Source: Sandaracinobacteroides sayramensis (GTDB lineage Bacteria > Pseudomonadota > Alphaproteobacteria > Sphingomonadales > Sphingomonadaceae). Taken from it: a stretch of DNA of 64,000 nucleotides. The position numbers and the translations under genes were made by a program. Numbering within the stretch: the first letter of the stretch is position 1; every line of letters starts with the position of its first letter. Positions 8,096-17,156 of the stretch are shown here, piece by piece. The stretch lies in assembly GCF_022014495.1 (NCBI RefSeq), contig NZ_JAKLSQ010000011.1, forward strand, positions 1-64,000, given 5' to 3'. Under the pieces are notes generated by a model. That model did not search any database. It was not told the origin of the DNA and saw only the letters and a program-made list of their open reading frames with translations.

Positions 8096-9293
8096 ATGCG
8101 TGGGAGATACGCGCGCCGCCCATCTTGCGGCGCGTCAGGAACAGCCCGGTGATCAGCAGCATCGTGCCGACGGCGAACAGCGCGCTCATCCGCAGCACCA
8201 GCACCCCGTCTCCACCGGCCGCCAGCGCCGACGCCACGATCGGCCCAAGCCCCGAGCCGATCAGCATCGCCGACGGCCCGAGCATCGCCGTGCGCCGCGT
8301 CGGGTCGTTCTCGATCGAGAAGGGGGTGAGGAACGGCGAGCTGAAGGTCCACAAGGCGCCGAAGCCCATTTCCATGGCGATGAACATCGTCGGCGCCGGC
8401 ATCCGCGACATGCCCAGCATCAGCAGCACCAGCCCGCTCGCCGCCAGAATCAGCGCCGGGAACCAGCGCACGCGCGAGGACAGCAGGATGGCGATCGTCC
8501 CGCCGACGATCTGCGAGGCGAGCGAGGCCGGAGTGGCGAAGGCGATCTGCGCGTCCGTCAGCCCGGCCTGCCGGCCGACCGGCTCCATATAGACCCAGGC
8601 GCCGACGATGGCGGCCTGCAGCAACAGCGTCGCCGCCAGCACCGCCCAGCCGCGCAGCGGCGGCAGGCCGGAAACGGTCGGCTCCCTGGGCAGCGGCGCG
8701 AAGGCGCGCGGCAGAAGCGGCGTTACCGCGATCGCCACCAGCGACAGCAGGGAAATGGCGATGGGAACGCCGCCCACGGCGCCATGCGCCAGAAACGCGA
8801 CCGTCGCCGCGACCGAGCTTTGCACCAGCGCCTGCGTCAGAAGCGAGGCGGCCGCCAGCGTCGCCGGGCGGGCGGAGCGGACGATGGTCGCCGTCATCAC
8901 CCAGACCATGGCGCCGCCCGGCAGCCCTGCGAGCCCGCGCACCAGCGGCACCATGTCGCCGCTGACGCGCAGGGTCGCGAGGTTGGCGGCCGCCAGCAGC
9001 AGCGCCGCCAGCACCACCATCGGGCGCATGCGCGCACCCTTCATCAGCGCCCCGCCCAGCACCACGCCGATGCCCAGCGCCAGCAGCTCCAGCGTGGCGG
9101 CCTGGCCGATCTGCGCCATGTTGATCCGGCCCGCTTCCAGCAGCGCGCCGTAGAGGATCGGCTGAATGCCGGCGATCGTCACGCCGACGGTGCCAATCAG
9201 CATCGCAGCCGCCACCTGCGAAAGGGTGAAGGGCGAACCGCCCCAGCCGGTCGCGGCGGCATCTGTCGTGGGAAGGCTGTCCGCCTGATTCAT
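8094..9293 (-). CDS. Major facilitator superfamily transporter
   Basis: The protein has 399 residues and about twelve hydrophobic helices in two halves, the usual MFS size. Examples are AAMLIGTVGVTIAGIQPILY (helix 1) and VLAATLLLQAAIVGAWVYM (helix 7). The inter-half loop is short and proline/arginine rich (LPRAFAPLPREPTVSGLPP). It is 67 bases downstream of a TonB-dependent receptor gene on the same strand, and there is no separate promoter between them. It is therefore probably co-transcribed and carries across the inner membrane what the receptor imports. Substrate is unknown; the neighbouring operator and catabolic operon tie it to the amine/amide locus at 12689-17113. Confidence 0.8.
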   Translation of the reverse strand: MNQADSLPTTDAAATGWGGSPFTLSQVAAAMLIGTVGVTIAGIQPILYGALLEAGRINMAQIGQAATLELLALGIGVVLGGALMKGARMRPMVVLAALLLAAANLATLRVSGDMVPLVRGLAGLPGGAMVWVMTATIVRSARPATLAAASLLTQALVQSSVAATVAFLAHGAVGGVPIAISLLSLVAIAVTPLLPRAFAPLPREPTVSGLPPLRGWAVLAATLLLQAAIVGAWVYMEPVGRQAGLTDAQIAFATPASLASQIVGGTIAILLSSRVRWFPALILAASGLVLLMLGMSRMPAPTMFIAMEMGFGALWTFSSPFLTPFSIENDPTRRTAMLGPSAMLIGSGLGPIVASALAAGGDGVLVLRMSALFAVGTMLLITGLFLTRRKMGGARISHA

Positions 9294-9360
9294 TGCGTTT
9301 CCTTCGATCCAGCGGGCCTGAAAGGCATCCGGGGCGGGGTTTCCCCCGCCCCGGACAGGC

Positions 9361-11643
9361 TCAGAACTTCACATTCGCATAGACCCCGGCGCGCCTTGGC
9401 GCGCCAAAGCTCAGCGCGTCATAGCCCAGGCTTTCCAGCGCCGAGATGCCGCCCAGATAGCGCTTGTCGAACAGGTTCTTGGCAAACACGCCGGCCTCGA
9501 AGCCGCCGCCCGGCGAGCGCCAGCCGACCTGCGCATCCACCAGCGTCAGCGGCCCGGTGGAAACGCGCTGGCGCTCAGTGTTGTCGAAGAACACCCGGCT
9601 GCGCCAGTTGGCACTGCCGCTGAAGGTGATCGCCGAGCCGTTCGCCAGCTCCGCGTCGTAGGAAACGAAGCCGCTCAGCGTCCATTCCGGCGAATGCTGC
9701 AGCTTGTTGCCGGAATAATCCTCACCCGCCGACACGAAGTCGAGGATTCGGGTGTTGAGATAGCTGGCGGAGAAATTCACCGACAGGCCGCGCAGCGGGC
9801 TGCCCGCCACTTCCAGCTCGCCGCCCCAGGCGCGGGAGGAGGCGGCGTTCGTCAGCACCTGCATCGAAATGCCGTTGCGCACCTCCAGCGAATAGACCTG
9901 CTGGTTGGCGTAGTCGTAATAGAAGGCCGAGGCGTTGGCCCGCATCCGCCCGTCCATGAACTGGGTCTTTAGGCCCGCCTCATAGGCGTTCAGCGTTTCA
10001 TTGTCGTAAGGCTCGAGCTGTTCGGGCAGCGTCGCCTGCCCGCCGAAGAAACCGCCCGACTTGTAGCCCCGGTTATAGCTCAGATAGCCGTTCACATCGG
10101 GCGAGAATTTGTAGGCGAGGATCGCCCGGCCCGACCAGTCGCTGAAGGTCTTCCGGTCCTGCTTCCGCAGCAGGACGATGGCACCGCCTTCGGCCTGGCT
10201 GGTGTAGTTGATGGCCTTGTCGTCGGCGGACCAGCGCAGCCCGCCCGTCACCGTGATCCGCTCCGTCACGTCATAGTCGAGCTGGCCGAAGAAGGCGTAG
10301 CTGTCCGTCTTCTGCGTGTAAGGCCAGCTGAACAGGGCGACGCTGTCCTCGACGCTGACGCCTGTCGGATTCTCCGGCGTGGTGAACAGCGGCCGCAGGT
10401 CGCGCAGCACGTCGTAGGAACTGTTGTCCCGCAGATGGTCGCGCATGTAATAGGCGCCCGCCACCCAGCGCGCCCGGCCATGGCCCTGCGACTGGAAGCG
10501 GATTTCCTGGCTGAACTGGCTCTGGCTGCTGTTGTAGCGCGATTCCAGCATCTGCAACGGGCTGCCGTCGGTGTTCTCGCGCGCGTCGCGCCAGGCGTCC
10601 TGATAGGCGGTCACCGAAATCACGTCGAAACCGGGCAAGCCGATGGTGGCGCTGAGCGACAGCGTCTTTACATCCACCTCGTCCTTGCCTTCCAGATTGG
10701 ATTCCACCGAGAAGGGGTCGTCCGAGCTGTCGTAATAGCCCAGCGCGTCGCGGCAGCCGCCGTCGCGGAAATCGCCGGCGCACAGCCCGTCCGGGCCGGT
10801 CGGCGTGCCCGGCTGCGCGAACAGCCCACGGTGCTTCACCGGAACCGCGCTGCCGCGGTTGCGGAAGAAGCTGCCCTGCGCCAGGAACTCCACATCGTCG
10901 TCCGGGGTGAACAGAAGCTGGCCGCGCGCGGCGTAGCGATCCTGATAGCCGATGCGGTTTCCGGTCACGCGGTTCTTCGTGGTGCCATCGTCGCGGACAT
11001 ATTGCCCCGACACGCGGAAGGCCAGCCGGTCGGTGGCGATCGGCCCGGTGACGGCGGCGTTGAGAGTGAGGCTGTTGCGCTCGCCATATTCGGCCGACGC
11101 CTCGCCGCCGAACGCCTGCTGCGGGCGCTTGGTGATGACGTTGATGGCGCCGCCGGTGGTGTTGCGGCCGAACAGCGTGCCCTGCGGGCCGCGCAACACC
11201 TCGATTCGCTCGATGTCGTAGAAGCCGGCGAGCTGCGCCAGCGGCGAACCGACGTAAACGCCGTCGACATAGATGCCGACACCGCTCGACGAGCTCGGGT
11301 TGAAATCGGAAAGGCCGGCGCCCCGGATGAAGATCTTCGGGTTGGCGGCGGCGTCGGCGGCGGAAATGCGCAAGCCCGGGGCGACATTGTTCAGGTCGCG
11401 CACGTCGCTGATCCGCATGTCCTGCAACTGCTCGCCACCGAAGGCGGAAACCGAAACCGGCACGTCCTGCAACCGCTCTTCGCGGCGGTTCGCCGTCACG
11501 ATGATGTCGACTCCGGCATCGTCGGCGCTGGTCGCGGCCAGCGCGGGATCGGGTGCGGCATCGGCGGTCTGCGCCCACGCCGGGGCGGAAGCGGCCAGCA
11601 GCGCGCCCAATGCGACGCCGCCATGGAAAATGCTCTTCATCAT
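9361..11643 (-). CDS. TonB-dependent outer-membrane receptor
   Basis: This is a 760-residue receptor. The signal peptide MMKSIFHGGVALGALLAASA ends at an APAWAQ cut site. A TonB box-like stretch (VDIIVTANRREERLQDVP) precedes the plug, which includes the YDIERIEVLRGPQGTLFGRN motif at about 130-150. A 22-strand barrel follows, with the final strand ending in phenylalanine (GVYANVKF). Start ATG 11643 is chosen over a longer form because AGGAAAAGGGAG precedes it. The long cysteine-bearing insert PDGLCAGDFRDGGCRDALG (about 290-310) is an extracellular loop. No heme or siderophore hallmark is apparent; sphingomonad receptors of this family often take up plant or aromatic compounds. The promoter carries the operator shared with the operon at 12689. 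Confidence 0.9.
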   Translation of the reverse strand: MMKSIFHGGVALGALLAASAPAWAQTADAAPDPALAATSADDAGVDIIVTANRREERLQDVPVSVSAFGGEQLQDMRISDVRDLNNVAPGLRISAADAAANPKIFIRGAGLSDFNPSSSSGVGIYVDGVYVGSPLAQLAGFYDIERIEVLRGPQGTLFGRNTTGGAINVITKRPQQAFGGEASAEYGERNSLTLNAAVTGPIATDRLAFRVSGQYVRDDGTTKNRVTGNRIGYQDRYAARGQLLFTPDDDVEFLAQGSFFRNRGSAVPVKHRGLFAQPGTPTGPDGLCAGDFRDGGCRDALGYYDSSDDPFSVESNLEGKDEVDVKTLSLSATIGLPGFDVISVTAYQDAWRDARENTDGSPLQMLESRYNSSQSQFSQEIRFQSQGHGRARWVAGAYYMRDHLRDNSSYDVLRDLRPLFTTPENPTGVSVEDSVALFSWPYTQKTDSYAFFGQLDYDVTERITVTGGLRWSADDKAINYTSQAEGGAIVLLRKQDRKTFSDWSGRAILAYKFSPDVNGYLSYNRGYKSGGFFGGQATLPEQLEPYDNETLNAYEAGLKTQFMDGRMRANASAFYYDYANQQVYSLEVRNGISMQVLTNAASSRAWGGELEVAGSPLRGLSVNFSASYLNTRILDFVSAGEDYSGNKLQHSPEWTLSGFVSYDAELANGSAITFSGSANWRSRVFFDNTERQRVSTGPLTLVDAQVGWRSPGGGFEAGVFAKNLFDKRYLGGISALESLGYDALSFGAPRRAGVYANVKF

Positions 11644-11737
11644 ACTCCCTTTTCCTTTGCGCCCACGTTGCTCAACCAAGGGTCCATCCCTGTCCCCTCT
11701 CGAACCCTCCCCGTCGGCGTATTCAGATTTTCGTCAT

Positions 11738-11765
11738 ACGATAGCCATCGCAATCTTATATGCAA
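11738..11765 (-). promoter_or_regulatory. Receptor promoter with TetR-type operator site 1
   Basis: Reading the minus strand, TTGCAT (11765-11760) and TATCGT (11743-11738) are 16 bases apart and make a plausible -35/-10 pair for the receptor-MFS operon. The 14-mer ATAGCCATCGCAAT (11741-11754, plus strand) overlaps the -10 and spacer. It matches the site at 12658-12671 in 12 of 14 positions. Confidence 0.5.
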
Positions 11766-11921
11766 GACTAGCTTTTTTGATTCCCTCGCCGCCCCGGTTC
11801 GGGCAGGACACAGGCTGTCGACTTGGCGCGGCGGCTGGCCTTTGCAGCGCCCTTGTCCCTATATTGCGGGCACGGGCAGGGCTGGCGCAGGCCGCGCGCA
11901 GATGGGGGGAATGCAGCAAAG

Positions 11922-12617
11922 ATGGCACGCCGGATCGCCCGCAACGCGGCCAAGGTGGAACCAGCGGTGGAACTGGAAACCAAGCTCGCCCCCTCCCAGG
12001 ATCGGGCCAGGGTCACCTTCGAGCTGATCCTGGAAGTGACGGGCGAGCTGCTTTCGGAAGTGGGCGTCGAGCGCCTGTCCACCAACATGATCTGCGAGCG
12101 CGCCGGAATCACCCCTCCGGCGCTCTACCGCTATTTCCCGAACAAATATGCGATCCTGCGGGAAATCGGCCGCCGGCTGATGGAAGCGGAAGACGCCATC
12201 GTCTTCGACTGGCTGAAGGAGGGCAAGGGCGCCGTCGACGGGCCGCTGGAAGAAGCGGTGCGCCAGCGCGCCGAACTGCTGGCGCGGGTGCGGCAGGTGG
12301 CGCGTTCGCAACCCGGCGGCCTGTGGATCCTGCGTGCCATGGGGGCTTTGCCGGTGCTGCGCGAAGTGCGGGCCGAATCCGTGCGCGAAGTGGCCGGCGC
12401 CCTCTTCGAGCAGTTGCGGGTCAGCTACCCCGGGGCAGACGCCGAGCGGCTGCACGTCGCCACGCTCCTCTCCACCGCGCTGGGCTCGGCGGCGAACGAG
12501 ATGGTGATCGACGAACCGCATCTCGAAAGCCGGATAACCGACGAAATGGCCCGTCTCACAACGCTTTACTACCGCGACCTGCTGTCGATCCCGAACGAAG
12601 GCTCCGATAAAGAATAG
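11922..12617 (+). CDS. TetR-family transcriptional regulator
   Basis: This is a 231-residue regulator starting MARRIARNAAKVEP. The helix-turn-helix is TFELILEVTGELLSEVGVERL followed by STNMICERAGITPPALYRYF and PNKYAILREIG, a textbook TetR N-terminus (residues about 25-75). The C-terminal ligand-binding helices are family-variable (WILRAMGALPVLREVRAES and onward). It lies between a divergent receptor-MFS operon and a same-strand catabolic operon, each with a matching 14-bp near-palindrome in its promoter. The simplest reading is a repressor that is relieved by the pathway substrate or an intermediate. Confidence 0.88.
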   Translation: MARRIARNAAKVEPAVELETKLAPSQDRARVTFELILEVTGELLSEVGVERLSTNMICERAGITPPALYRYFPNKYAILREIGRRLMEAEDAIVFDWLKEGKGAVDGPLEEAVRQRAELLARVRQVARSQPGGLWILRAMGALPVLREVRAESVREVAGALFEQLRVSYPGADAERLHVATLLSTALGSAANEMVIDEPHLESRITDEMARLTTLYYRDLLSIPNEGSDKE

Positions 12618-12630
12618 CCCCCACTACCGA

Positions 12631-12671
12631 TTGACATTTGCCGGGGGCGACGATCCAATAGCAATCGCTAT
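12631..12671 (+). promoter_or_regulatory. Promoter and TetR-type operator site 2 for the catabolic operon
   Basis: TTGACA at 12631-12636 is a perfect -35 and TCCAAT at 12654-12659, 17 bases on, is a fair -10. Immediately overlapping the -10 is ATAGCAATCGCTAT (12658-12671), with 5-bp inverted arms ATAGC/GCTAT around a 4-base centre. A repressor bound there would block initiation. The aminotransferase start codon is 17 bases further on. Confidence 0.6.
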
Positions 12672-12688
12672 CAAATGGAGATTGCTGC

Positions 12689-13969
12689 ATGGACAAGCCC
12701 ATCGACGCCGGCCTGAAGGAACGGGCCGCCAAGGTCATTCCCAACGGCATGTATGGCCATGAGTCGACGCGCATCCTCCCCGACGGCTATCCGCAATTCT
12801 TCGAGAAGGGCGAAGGCGCCTACATCTGGGACGCCGACGGCAACCGCTATCTGGACTTCATGTGCGCCTATGGCCCGAACCTGCTGGGCTACCGCGACGG
12901 CCGGGTCGATGCCGCAGCCGCGCGCCAGGCGGCGCTGGGCGACACGCTGACCGGCCCCGCCCCGGTGATGGTGGAGCTGGCGGAAACCCTCGTCTCCATG
13001 GTCGATCACGCCGACTGGGCGATGTTCTGCAAGAACGGCACCGACGCGACGAGCATGGCGCTGATGGCCGCCCGCGCCCAGACCGGCCGCCGCACCATCC
13101 TGGTGGCCGAGGGGGCCTATCATGGCGCCGCCGCCTGGTGCACCCCCCTCCCCTCCGGCACCGTCGCCGAGGACCGCGCCTGGCAGCAACGCTACCGCTA
13201 CAACGACATCGAAAGCCTGGAGGCAGCGGTCGCCGCCGCCGGAGACGATCTCGCCGCCATCTTCGCCAGCCCCTTCAAGCATGACGTGTTCGTCGACCAG
13301 GAACTGCCCGACCCCGCCTACGCCCGCCGCGCCCGCGAGCTGTGCGACGAAAAGGGCGCGATGCTGGTGATCGACGAGGTGCGCGCCGGCTTCCGCACCA
13401 CCCGCGACTGCTCCTGGTCGCTGGTCGGCGTGAAGCCGGACCTCAGCTGCTGGGGCAAGTCGCTGGGGAACGGCCAGCCGCTCTCGGCGCTGCTGGGGGC
13501 CGACAGTTGCCGGCAGGGCGCCGGCTCCATCTACGTCACCGGCTCCTTCTGGTTCGCGGCCGTGCCGATGGCGGCGGCGCTGGAAACGATGCGGATCATC
13601 CGCGAAACCGACTATCTGGAACATATGGTGGCGCTCGGCGACCGCCTGCGCGCCGGCCTCGACGCGGCGGCCGGGGAACATGGCTTCCGGCTGCGGCAGA
13701 GCGGCCCTGTGCAGATGCCGCTCATCATGTTCGCCGACGACCCCGATGTGCGCTTCGGCTACGCCTGGGGGCAGGAGATGCTGGCGCGCGGCGTCTATGT
13801 GCACCCCTGGCACAACATGTTCCTCTGCGCGGCGATGACGGTCGCCGATATCGACTTCGCGCTGGCCGCCGCAAGCGAAGCCTTCGCCGCCATCGCCGCC
13901 CGGCGGGCAGAGATCCAGCCTTCCCCCGCCCTGCTTGCCATGGCCGCGGCCCAGGCCGGCCAGCACTGA
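12689..13969 (+). CDS. Class III PLP-dependent aminotransferase
   Basis: The protein has 426 residues and is closest in layout to glutamate-1-semialdehyde aminomutase-like class III enzymes. Visible features are GAYIWDADGNRYLDFMCAYG (about 43-62), the phosphate-binding NGTDAT (116-121), YHG stacking region (144-146), the cofactor aspartate in LVIDEVRAGFR (D229) and the Schiff-base lysine in CWGKSLGNG (K257). It moves amino groups between an amine or omega-amino acid and a keto acid, or isomerises an amino-aldehyde. It is first in an operon with a sugar-type kinase, a class II aldolase and a DMFase-like hydrolase. The substrate is therefore probably a small amino-polyol or amino-ketone released by the hydrolase. 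That is an inference. Confidence 0.88.
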   Translation: MDKPIDAGLKERAAKVIPNGMYGHESTRILPDGYPQFFEKGEGAYIWDADGNRYLDFMCAYGPNLLGYRDGRVDAAAARQAALGDTLTGPAPVMVELAETLVSMVDHADWAMFCKNGTDATSMALMAARAQTGRRTILVAEGAYHGAAAWCTPLPSGTVAEDRAWQQRYRYNDIESLEAAVAAAGDDLAAIFASPFKHDVFVDQELPDPAYARRARELCDEKGAMLVIDEVRAGFRTTRDCSWSLVGVKPDLSCWGKSLGNGQPLSALLGADSCRQGAGSIYVTGSFWFAAVPMAAALETMRIIRETDYLEHMVALGDRLRAGLDAAAGEHGFRLRQSGPVQMPLIMFADDPDVRFGYAWGQEMLARGVYVHPWHNMFLCAAMTVADIDFALAAASEAFAAIAARRAEIQPSPALLAMAAAQAGQH

Positions 13970-13980
13970 GAGGCGCCTCG

Positions 13981-14919
13981 ATGGAAAAGACCGATCTTCT
14001 GGCGGTCGGGTTGACCACGCTCGACATTTCGGTTCGCCCGGTGGAGGCTCTGCCGGCCGTGGACGAAGGCACGCTCGTCGAGAATATCACGCTCACGCCG
14101 GCCGGCACGGCCGCCGCTGCCGCCGCCGTCGGCGCGCGGCTGGGCCTGAAGGCGGCGCTCGCCTCGGCGGTCGGCAACGACCTGCAGGGCGAAGCGGTCC
14201 GCTCCGGCCTCGAGAAACTGGGCGTGGACACCAGCCTGCTGGCGACCGACCCCACCTTCCCCACCTCCACCACCCTGCTGCCCGTCCGCGCGGACGGGCA
14301 GCGCAGCACGCTGCACATGGTGGGCGCCAGCGTTCTCAGCCCCGTGCCGGAGGAGGCCTTCGCCCGCCTGCCGCACACGCGCGCCGTGCACTGGGGCGGC
14401 ATCGGCTATCCCGGCCCGCAGGCGCGGGCGGTGGAATTCCTGCAACAGGCGAAAGCGAATGGCGCCTTCGTCACCTGCGACCTCATCTCGCCCTCCCCCT
14501 CGGCGATCGAGGAACTGGCGACGCTTCTGCCGCATGTCGACCTGTTCATGCCCAGCCTCGCCGAAGTGCAGGTGCTGACGGGAAGCGACGATCTCGAAGC
14601 CGCCGCCCGCCGCTTCATGGCGCTGGGCGCCGGCGGCTGCGCCTTCAAGCTGGGCCGCAGCGGCGCGACCCTGTTCACGCCGGGCGGGCAATGGCAGGCC
14701 CCGGCGTTCCGCATCGACCCGGTCGACACCACCAGTTGCGGCGACTCCTTCTGCGCCGGCTTCATCGCCGCCCGCCTGCGCGGCTTCGACGAGGCCGCCT
14801 GCCTGCGCTTCGCCGTCGCCGTTTCCGCCCGCGTGGCGCTGGGCCTCGGCACGCTGGGCGGGCTGGAGAGTTTCGACCAGACCCTCGCCTTCGCCGACAG
14901 CACGCCGGTGGTGCTGTGA
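13981..14919 (+). CDS. PfkB-family carbohydrate kinase
   Basis: This is a 312-residue kinase of the ribokinase/PfkB superfamily. The N-terminus (LLAVGLTTLDISV) and the glycine/alanine-rich PAGTAAAAAAVGARLGL segment correspond to the first family signature. The C-terminal signature is VDTTSCGDSFCAGFIAARL, with the catalytic aspartate at 255. The usual GAGD there reads SCGD, an uncommon anion-hole sequence. It phosphorylates an alcohol group using ATP. It overlaps the aldolase start by 3-4 bases (GTGA), and a kinase followed by a class II aldolase is the standard order for making and then splitting a phosphorylated ketose-like intermediate. The exact substrate cannot be told. Confidence 0.88.
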   Translation: MEKTDLLAVGLTTLDISVRPVEALPAVDEGTLVENITLTPAGTAAAAAAVGARLGLKAALASAVGNDLQGEAVRSGLEKLGVDTSLLATDPTFPTSTTLLPVRADGQRSTLHMVGASVLSPVPEEAFARLPHTRAVHWGGIGYPGPQARAVEFLQQAKANGAFVTCDLISPSPSAIEELATLLPHVDLFMPSLAEVQVLTGSDDLEAAARRFMALGAGGCAFKLGRSGATLFTPGGQWQAPAFRIDPVDTTSCGDSFCAGFIAARLRGFDEAACLRFAVAVSARVALGLGTLGGLESFDQTLAFADSTPVVL

Positions 14920-15560
14920 CGGGCGACGAAGCCGCCTTGCGCGAGGCGCTCGTCGCCACCATGCGCGCGCTTGACGCCAAAGGGCTGAACCGGGGCACGT
15001 CCGGCAATGTCTCCGCCCGCTGGGGCGACGGCATGCTGGTGACGCCAAGCGGCATAGTCCCCGACGAACTGACGCCCGGGCAGATGGTCCATGTCCTGCC
15101 CGACGGCAGCACGCCCGAGGGCAGCCACCGCCCGTCGAGCGAATGGCGGATGCACATGGGCATCTACCAGCGCCGCGCCGACGCCGGGGCCGTGGTGCAT
15201 TGCCACGCGCGCCACGCCACCACCCTCGCCTGCGCCGGGAAGCCGATCCCCCCGCTGCACTATATGGTGGCGGTGTCGGGCGGCGCGAGCGTGCCGGTCG
15301 CCCCTTACGCCACCTTCGGCAGCGACGAACTGGCGCGCGAAGTGGTGTCCACGCTGGACGGCCGCCGCGCCTGCCTGATGGCGAACCACGGGCTGATCGC
15401 GCTCGGCCCCAGCCTCCGCCACGCGCTGGCCATCGCCGAGGAGGTGGAGGAACAGGCCGCCGTCTATTGGGGGACGCTGGCGATCGGCGGCCCCGTCCTT
15501 CTGAACGACGCGCAGATGGCGGACGTGCTCCAGGCCTTCGCACGCTACGGGCAACGCTGA
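14916..15560 (+). CDS. Class II aldolase (fuculose-phosphate aldolase-like)
   Basis: The protein has 214 residues and starts at a GTG overlapping the kinase stop. Family blocks are LNRGTSGNVSARW, the phosphate-site region LVTPSGI, SSEWRMHMGIY, VVHCHARHATTLA and MANHGLIALG. The zinc ligands and catalytic glutamate line up as E76, H95, H97 and H158, each three residues after E73, H92, H94 and H155 of E. coli fuculose-1-phosphate aldolase. It should cleave a phosphorylated ketose to DHAP plus an aldehyde, or a related C-C bond. Its place after a PfkB kinase supports a kinase-then-aldolase route. Confidence 0.9.
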   Translation: MTGDEAALREALVATMRALDAKGLNRGTSGNVSARWGDGMLVTPSGIVPDELTPGQMVHVLPDGSTPEGSHRPSSEWRMHMGIYQRRADAGAVVHCHARHATTLACAGKPIPPLHYMVAVSGGASVPVAPYATFGSDELAREVVSTLDGRRACLMANHGLIALGPSLRHALAIAEEVEEQAAVYWGTLAIGGPVLLNDAQMADVLQAFARYGQR

Positions 15561-15574
15561 AAGGAACGGCGCCG

Positions 15575-17113
15575 ATGACCGCATTCTACACCAACCGCAC
15601 CAGCGCCCGGCCCGGAGAGCGGGTGGCGCTCCACGCCTCTTCGCCGGCCGGCCCCTGCACGCTGGAAATCGCCCGCGTCGGCCGCAGCCGCGAAATCGTC
15701 CACACCATCGCCGGAATCGCCGTTGCCGACCACCCCACCCCGCTCCAGGCCGACCGCAACGGCTGCGGCTGGCCGGCGGCGGCGGAATTCGAAGTCGGCG
15801 ACTGGCCGAGCGGCTATTACGACCTGCTGCTGACCGACAGCGCCGGCGCCCGCTGGCAGCATTTCCTCTGCGTCCGCCCGGCCACCGGCGCGCGCGGCGC
15901 AAAGGCGCTGCTGGTGCTCAACACCAACACCTATAATTCCTACAATTACTGGGGCGGCGCCTCCGCCTATTGCGACGTTGCCGCGCTGATGAGCGGCTCC
16001 AAGCCCCTGCCCGAAGCGATGCAGGGCGCTATCGGCGTGCTGTCCACCGAACGCCCCTACCCGCAGGCGATCGTCGCCGCGCCGGCCGACGCCCCCCGGC
16101 TGGTGAACATGCGCAAGCGCGGCTTTCAGGAACAGCCCTGGGCATCCGACACCGCCTGGGCCATCGCCCACCGCATGACGCCCTACGACGGCTCGGCCGG
16201 TTTCCTGCACAAATGGGAACATGCCTTCGCCGACTGGGCCGAGCGCGAGGGCATCGCCCTCGACTACGCCACCGACTACGACCTCGACGTGGAGGCGGAC
16301 GCCCTCGACGGCTATGCGACGGTGGTCCTCGTCGGCCACAGCGAATATTGGACGGCGAACGAACGCGCGCGGCTGGAGCGCTTCGTGGATTCGGGCGGCG
16401 GCCTCGCCATCTTCTCGGGCAACACCGCCTTCTGGAAGGTGCGTTACGAGAACGACGGCCGCACCTACATCTGCCACAAGTGGAAGGGCTTCGAGGTGGA
16501 CCCGGCGGCGGCGGAAGACCCCTCGCTCGGCACCCATCTCTGGTCGCACAAGGCCTTCGCCCGGCCGGAGGCGGAGATCACCGGCCTCACCTTCCTGCAC
16601 GGCGGCTATCACCGGCTGGGCATGTGCGCGGCGCGGGGACAGGGCGGCTACACCATCTACCACGACCGCCACTGGGCGCTGGCCGGCACCGATCTCTTCT
16701 TCGGCGACGTGATCGGCGACGAGCTGCCGCTTCTGGGTTATGAGAATGACGGCTGCCGCTTCACCTTCGGCGACGACGGGCTGCCCAAGCCCGTCCCGAC
16801 GCTGGGCGTGCCGGAAAATCTGGAGATCATCGCCATCGCCCCCTGCGCCTTCGGCGAAGACCCGGCCAACCCTTACAGCCCGATCATCCCGCCGGAAAAT
16901 CTGCAGGCGATCGCCACCGACGTGTTCGGCGACCCGGCGCTGGCCAGCAACCCCGGCCTCATCCGCGGCCATGCGGTGATGGCCGCGTTCCGGCGCGGCA
17001 AGGGCGAGGTGTTCAACTGCGGCACCACCGAATGGGCGCATGCGCTGAAGGCGAACGACCCCTATGTCACCCGCATCACCCGCAACGTGCTGGAAAGGTT
17101 CGGCGCGATCTGA
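15575..17113 (+). CDS. N,N-dimethylformamidase large-subunit-like protein
   Basis: This is a 512-residue protein resembling the C-terminal two thirds of the dimethylformamidase large (beta) subunit. An Ig-like N-terminal sandwich (about 1-100, starting YTNRTSARPGERVALHASS) leads into a glutamine-amidotransferase-like core. Core motifs are NTYNSYNYWGG (117-127), VGHSEYWT (253-260), IFSGNT (279-284), GYEND (388-392) and NCGTTEW (481-487). The known enzyme uses a mononuclear iron held by two tyrosines and a glutamate; Y258 and E390 are possible counterparts. It is shorter than the roughly 760-residue enzyme, and no small alpha subunit is nearby. Hydrolysis of an amide bond is a reasonable guess. 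It closes the operon 14 bases after the aldolase. Confidence 0.75.
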   Translation: MTAFYTNRTSARPGERVALHASSPAGPCTLEIARVGRSREIVHTIAGIAVADHPTPLQADRNGCGWPAAAEFEVGDWPSGYYDLLLTDSAGARWQHFLCVRPATGARGAKALLVLNTNTYNSYNYWGGASAYCDVAALMSGSKPLPEAMQGAIGVLSTERPYPQAIVAAPADAPRLVNMRKRGFQEQPWASDTAWAIAHRMTPYDGSAGFLHKWEHAFADWAEREGIALDYATDYDLDVEADALDGYATVVLVGHSEYWTANERARLERFVDSGGGLAIFSGNTAFWKVRYENDGRTYICHKWKGFEVDPAAAEDPSLGTHLWSHKAFARPEAEITGLTFLHGGYHRLGMCAARGQGGYTIYHDRHWALAGTDLFFGDVIGDELPLLGYENDGCRFTFGDDGLPKPVPTLGVPENLEIIAIAPCAFGEDPANPYSPIIPPENLQAIATDVFGDPALASNPGLIRGHAVMAAFRRGKGEVFNCGTTEWAHALKANDPYVTRITRNVLERFGAI

Positions 17114-17156
17114 ACCGGCCGGGCAAGTGGAAGGGGGCAAGTGGAAGACAGGGCGA

